Shown: piece after piece, positions 31,444 through 34,814 of the stretch
Position numbering within the stretch: position 1 is the first letter of the stretch
Layout: each line of letters opens with the position of its first letter
Assembly: GCA_044224215.1 (NCBI GenBank)
Contig: JBGAKX010000038.1
Coordinates: 1-34,814 of the forward strand
Source of the DNA: DAOMFM01 sp035429825
Lineage (GTDB): Bacteria > Acidobacteriota > Blastocatellia > UBA7656 > JADIYM01
DNA: 34,814 nucleotides
Reading direction: 5' to 3'
Program-made: the position numbers and the translations under genes
The notes under the pieces: generated by a model
What the model was told of the DNA's origin: nothing
The model's input: the letters and a program-made list of their open reading frames with translations, nothing else
The model's database searches: none

Positions 31444-32787
31444 CTAGAAGCCGTCGCTCCACAGGTTCTCGAACCGAGTGAACTCCTTGAGGAACGCGAG
31501 GCGGACGATGCCCGTCGGACCGTTGCGCTGCTTTCCGACGATCAGCTCGGCAACGCCCTGGTTCTCTTCGGTCGGCGAGTACATCTCTTCGCGGTAGATG
31601 AACCCGACGACGTCGGCGTCCTGTTCGATCGATCCCGATTCGCGGAGGTCCGAAAGCTGAGGCCGGTGGTCGGTGCGCGTCTCTGGTGCACGCGAGAGCT
31701 GCGATAGCGCGATCACCGGAACGTTGAGCTCCTTGGCGAGCATCTTCAAGTCGCGTGAAATCTGCGACACCTCGTTCGTGCGACTGTCGGTTCGGCCGCG
31801 CCCCTGGATCAGCTGGAGGTAATCCACGACGAGCAGGTCGAGGCCATGCTCCTGCTTGAGCCTGCGTGCCTTGGCGCGCATCTCGAGCGTCGAGATTCCG
31901 GGGGTGTCGTCGATGAAGACCTTGGATTCGCTGAGGCGGTGCAGACCGTCCGCAAGCCGCGCCCACTCCTCGCGATTCAGGTAGCCGGTGCGGAACCGGT
32001 GCGCGTCGATGTGCGCTTCCGAGCACAGCATTCTCGATACGAGCTGCTGCGACGACATCTCGAGACTGAACAACCCGACGGTGAATCCCGCGCGCGCGGC
32101 GTACTGGCCGATGTTGAGTGCAAAGCTCGTCTTTCCCATCGAAGGCCGCGCGGCGATGACGATCAGGTCGGAGCGCTGCAGGCCGGCGGTCATCTTGTCG
32201 AGATCCGTGAAGCCGGTCGGGATGCCCGTGATCATCTCGGTGCGTCCCGACATGGCCTCGATCTCTTCGAGCCGCTTGTGCGCGATCGCGCCGACCTCGG
32301 TAAAGCCCTCGCGCATGCGGTCCTCGGCAATCGAGAAGATCGCCTTTTCGGCCGCGTCGATGATCTGCTCGGGGTCGAGCTCCTGCTCGAAGCAGCTCGC
32401 GGTGATCTGGCTTGACGCCGCGATCAGCTTCCGCATCATCGACTTCCCCTTGACGATCTTGGCGTACTGCTCGATGTTCTCGAGCCGCGGCATGGCGTCC
32501 ATCAGGCCCGCGATGAACGCGCCTCCTCCGATCTGTTCGAACTCGCCGGCCTTCTTGAGCTCCTCGCCGAGCGTGATCAGGTCGATCGGACGGCCCTGCT
32601 CCGACAGCGAGATTTGCCGCTCGTAGATCCGGCGATGGCTGTCGAGATAGAAATCGCCCGCGCCGAGCAGCGTCACGGCCTGATTGATCAGGCGATTATC
32701 GAGAAGGATCGCAGCGAGCACACTTCGCTCCGCCTCAACCGCAGACGGCAAACTCCGATCGAGGAACAACTCCTTGGCGGACGACAT
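31444..32787 (-). CDS. dnaB: Replicative DNA helicase DnaB
   Basis: The hexameric 5'-3' helicase of the replication fork. The 447-residue product has the N-terminal primase-binding domain (PSAVEAERSVLAAILLD) and the RecA-type ATPase with Walker A ARPSMGKTS. It also has Walker B LLVVDYLQLI, SQLSRAPE and an arginine-finger region near the C-terminus (GKQRNGPTGIVRLAF). No intein is present and the length is normal. I chose ATG 32787 (AAGGAG about 11 nt upstream) over 32823. It follows rplI in the conserved rpsF-rpsR-rplI-dnaB order, but an intervening terminator suggests partial uncoupling. Confidence 0.95.
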   Translation of the reverse strand: MSSAKELFLDRSLPSAVEAERSVLAAILLDNRLINQAVTLLGAGDFYLDSHRRIYERQISLSEQGRPIDLITLGEELKKAGEFEQIGGGAFIAGLMDAMPRLENIEQYAKIVKGKSMMRKLIAASSQITASCFEQELDPEQIIDAAEKAIFSIAEDRMREGFTEVGAIAHKRLEEIEAMSGRTEMITGIPTGFTDLDKMTAGLQRSDLIVIAARPSMGKTSFALNIGQYAARAGFTVGLFSLEMSSQQLVSRMLCSEAHIDAHRFRTGYLNREEWARLADGLHRLSESKVFIDDTPGISTLEMRAKARRLKQEHGLDLLVVDYLQLIQGRGRTDSRTNEVSQISRDLKMLAKELNVPVIALSQLSRAPETRTDHRPQLSDLRESGSIEQDADVVGFIYREEMYSPTEENQGVAELIVGKQRNGPTGIVRLAFLKEFTRFENLWSDGF

Positions 32788-32939
32788 TCCCGGAACAACT
32801 CCTTCCTGAACTCCAGCACGCATTGCGGTCGGATACCGCGTGAATCACCCTGTGGGGGCATTTCAACACAAGCGCCGGGGCCGTTCAACGCAGCCCGGCG
32901 CGCGTCCCGCTAAACGCATGAAACCGGTGGAAATAGAAC

Positions 32940-32971
32940 GGGGGCGCGAGTCCGTCACGGCTCGCGCCCCC
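32940..32971 (-). terminator. Terminator between rplI and dnaB
   Basis: An 11-bp perfect GC-rich stem (32940-32950 with 32961-32971), 10-nt loop, followed on the minus strand by GTTCTATTT. It lies 22 bp past the rplI stop. Confidence 0.75.
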
Positions 32972-32993
32972 GGGATCCGACTGCACAAAGACG

Positions 32994-33566
32994 TTACTCT
33001 TCGTACTCGTCAAAATCCTCGTCGTCGTCATCCTCGTCATGGTGGACCGGAGTGGCGGCAACCGGCGCCTCCACGGGAGCCGCCGGAGCGACCTCCGCCG
33101 GGACCGGGAATCCACCCTCGGGCGTCACGACGACCTTGAGGGGAACGATCACGTCGCGATGGAGCCGAATGGCGACCTCGAATTCTCCGAGGGCCTTGAT
33201 CGGATCCTTCAGACGGATCTTGTGACGATCGACTGCACGGCCTTCCGCCTCGAGTGCGTGAACGATGTCGAGCACCGTCACCGACCCGAACAGCTTGCCT
33301 TCGTCGCCGACCTTGCGTTCAAAGGTCAGCTGGCCGCCCTCGAACTGCTTGACGGCGTCCTGCGCGGCCGCGCGCTCGCGCGCTTCGCGCTTTGCGAGCA
33401 CCGACTTCTCGGTCTCGATCTGACGTAGATTGCTCGCCGTGGCCTGGACTGCCAGACCTCGGGGGAGCAGGTAGTTCCGTCCGTACCCGCGGCGAACGCG
33501 GACGATCTCGCCCCGGTCGCCAAGATTGTCGATGTCCTCCCGCAGGAGCACTTCCATGTAAGCCAT
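32994..33566 (-). CDS. rplI: 50S ribosomal protein L9 with acidic C-terminal tail
   Basis: The 190-residue product has the L9 signature at the N-terminus (GDRGEIVRVRRGYGRNYLLPRGLA), the long connecting helix and the C-terminal domain with GSVTVLDIVHAL. L9 is usually about 150 residues; here about 40 extra residues form a Pro/Ala/Val linker ending in DEDDDDEDFDEYEE. AAGGAGG precedes the ATG. L9 binds 23S rRNA at the base of the L1 stalk. Position after rpsR is the conserved order. Confidence 0.96.
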   Translation of the reverse strand: MAYMEVLLREDIDNLGDRGEIVRVRRGYGRNYLLPRGLAVQATASNLRQIETEKSVLAKREARERAAAQDAVKQFEGGQLTFERKVGDEGKLFGSVTVLDIVHALEAEGRAVDRHKIRLKDPIKALGEFEVAIRLHRDVIVPLKVVVTPEGGFPVPAEVAPAAPVEAPVAATPVHHDEDDDDEDFDEYEE

Positions 33567-33584
33567 TGGTGTTCCTCCTTGCGG

Positions 33585-33830
<246 letters not shown>

Positions 33831-34283
33831 TTAGCTCACCTCCTCCTCGTCTTCCGTCGTCGCATCGTCCGCGGCTTCGACGAACACCTCGGCCGGACCG
33901 GCCGACCCGCGATCGCGGCGGCGTCCGCCACCGGCTGCGAGCCGGGCCGCGCGCTTTGCCTTGAACTTCTCGGCGCGCTTCAGGTCCTCGTCAATGCGGA
34001 TCGTGATGTGACGGATCACCGACTCCGTGACACGCAGGCGGCGCTCGAGCTCGGCGATCTCGGAGCCCGAGCCCTCGATCGTCAGCACGACATAGTTGCC
34101 GTCGGTGTAAGTCGTCGGCGAGACGCGGATCTCGTATGCGAGGCGGCGGCGCCCCATCTTGTCAATCTTCGTGACCGATGCGCCACGCTCCTCCGCGACC
34201 CCGCGGAGCTGCTCGATCAGCGCATCGACCGCTTCGTCTGCCTCGGTCGGCATGACGATAAACAGCAGTTCGTAAACTCTCAC
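33831..34283 (-). CDS. rpsF: 30S ribosomal protein S6 with acidic tail (GTG start)
   Basis: From the GTG at 34283 the 150-residue product begins (M)RVYELLFIVMPTEADEAVDALIEQL, typical for S6. Strands ASVTKIDKMGRRRLAYEIR and GNYVVLTIEG follow, and ERRLRVTESVIRHITIRID completes the fold. About 45 extra C-terminal residues are first Arg/Gly-rich then acidic (ATTEDEEEVS). AGGAG lies about 10 nt before the GTG. An ATG-TAG minimal frame sits just upstream, its TAG sharing a G with the GTG. Upstream in-frame ATGs would add non-S6 sequence. Confidence 0.95.
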   Translation of the reverse strand: MRVYELLFIVMPTEADEAVDALIEQLRGVAEERGASVTKIDKMGRRRLAYEIRVSPTTYTDGNYVVLTIEGSGSEIAELERRLRVTESVIRHITIRIDEDLKRAEKFKAKRAARLAAGGGRRRDRGSAGPAEVFVEAADDATTEDEEEVS

Positions 34284-34359
34284 TACATGTCTCCTTCTGG
34301 CTTTCTTCAGCCCCGGCTCGCGGCCGGAGCAAGGAGTTGTCTGGCGGAACGCGTGCGCG

Positions 34360-34814
34360 CTATCCGCCGTCCCCATTGAATCGCTGCATCGCCGCGTCGG
34401 CGCCCTCCGTGAGGATCGTCTCGACGGCATCCGCCGCGGTCCACAACATTCTGTCAACCTGCTCTCGCGCCGCGCGCGGGAACGGTTGCAGTACGAAACG
34501 CGCCATGTCCTCGATGGGATGGTCGGGGGCGATCCCCAACCGGACGCGAGAAAAATCCTGCGAGCCGAGTCGACCGATGATCGACTTCAACCCGTTGTGC
34601 CCGCCGCTGGTACCGGTCTTTCGAATACGAATCCGCCCGAACGGCAGTGCGACATCGTCGACGGCCACGACGAGATCGCTCGCCGGGTCCGCGTCGTAGC
34701 GCTTGACGAGCGCCTTGACCGAGTCGCCGCTCAAGTTCATGAACGTCTGCGGCTTGGCAAAGGTCACTTCGACGCCTCCGACCCGGCCGCGTCCGACGAG
34801 CGCCTGGTCTTCGA
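34360..34814 (-). CDS. pth: Peptidyl-tRNA hydrolase (partial, N-terminus beyond the window)
   Basis: Recycles peptidyl-tRNA released from ribosomes. The frame is open to the window edge and reads EDQALVGRGRVGGVEVTFAKPQTFMNLSGDSV, then VAVDDVALPFGRIRIRKTGTSGGHNGLKSI. The Asn of FMNLSG, the Asp of VDD and the Asn of GGHNGLKS are the family's binding residues. The N-terminal segment with the catalytic His is outside. About 50 residues are missing. It lies upstream of rpsF on the same strand, 76 bp away, a common arrangement in bacteria. Confidence 0.93.
   Translation of the reverse strand, partial: EDQALVGRGRVGGVEVTFAKPQTFMNLSGDSVKALVKRYDADPASDLVVAVDDVALPFGRIRIRKTGTSGGHNGLKSIIGRLGSQDFSRVRLGIAPDHPIEDMARFVLQPFPRAAREQVDRMLWTAADAVETILTEGADAAMQRFNGDGG

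Noticed and set aside
34284..34457. N-terminal extension of S6 to an upstream ATG
   Set aside because: The extra residues are Arg/Cys-rich and unlike S6; the GTG at 34283 has a ribosome site and starts with the family N-terminus.

Overview
The window is a continuous stretch of GC-rich bacterial chromosome with about 28 protein genes, dense coding and short gaps. I see no transposase, integrase, phage gene, tRNA or rRNA. A diderm (Gram-negative) host is suggested by the arabinose-5-phosphate isomerase of the KDO/LPS pathway, RmlD for dTDP-rhamnose, and a type IV pilin/prepilin peptidase set. Bactofilins, two PPi-type phosphofructokinases, a c-di-AMP riboswitch and two proteins with zinc-ribbon tails point to a free-living, Acidobacteriota-like, deltaproteobacterial or candidate-phylum lineage. 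I cannot fix the phylum from sequence alone.

Layout. 96-2614 (+): two overlapping PPi-type phosphofructokinase paralogues. 2646-5798 (-): a putative cytoskeletal operon (proline-rich/HhH-like protein, pentapeptide-repeat protein with a bactofilin-like tail, short bactofilin) behind a consensus promoter and a leader of about 250 nt. 6173-7027 (-): rmlD. 7115-7322 (+): a ydaO-type c-di-AMP riboswitch with a strong terminator, ahead of a small unknown protein and a large SPFH/band-7 membrane protein with three 74-residue repeats. 9785-11320 (-): DUF4388/TPR/zinc-ribbon protein. 11443-19463 (-): pilus block of prepilin peptidase and a PilS/NtrB-like kinase, then four minor-pilin-type genes ending in a 959-residue PilX-like protein with two Ca-binding-like loops. 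A possible sigma-54 promoter lies before the pilins.

19464-27198: DUF4870-like membrane protein, DUF47/PhoU-like protein, diheme cytochrome overlapping alanine dehydrogenase, PDZ/DUF512 iron-sulfur protein, two overlapping membrane/DUF4129 genes, and kdsD. 27199-27760: hairpin-rich repeats, including a tandem array of about 58 bp units that forms the 3' end of a MobB-like P-loop gene. 28537-31437: SRPBCC membrane fusion, small HTH protein, carboxypeptidase-regulatory-like secreted protein, and a STAS-like small protein. 31444-34814 (-): the conserved block pth, rpsF, rpsR, rplI, dnaB; pth is cut by the window edge.

The strongest regulatory signals are the c-di-AMP riboswitch, several promoters whose -10 box sits 6-7 nt before the start codon (leaderless mRNAs), and the candidate sigma-54 site next to a PilS-like kinase.
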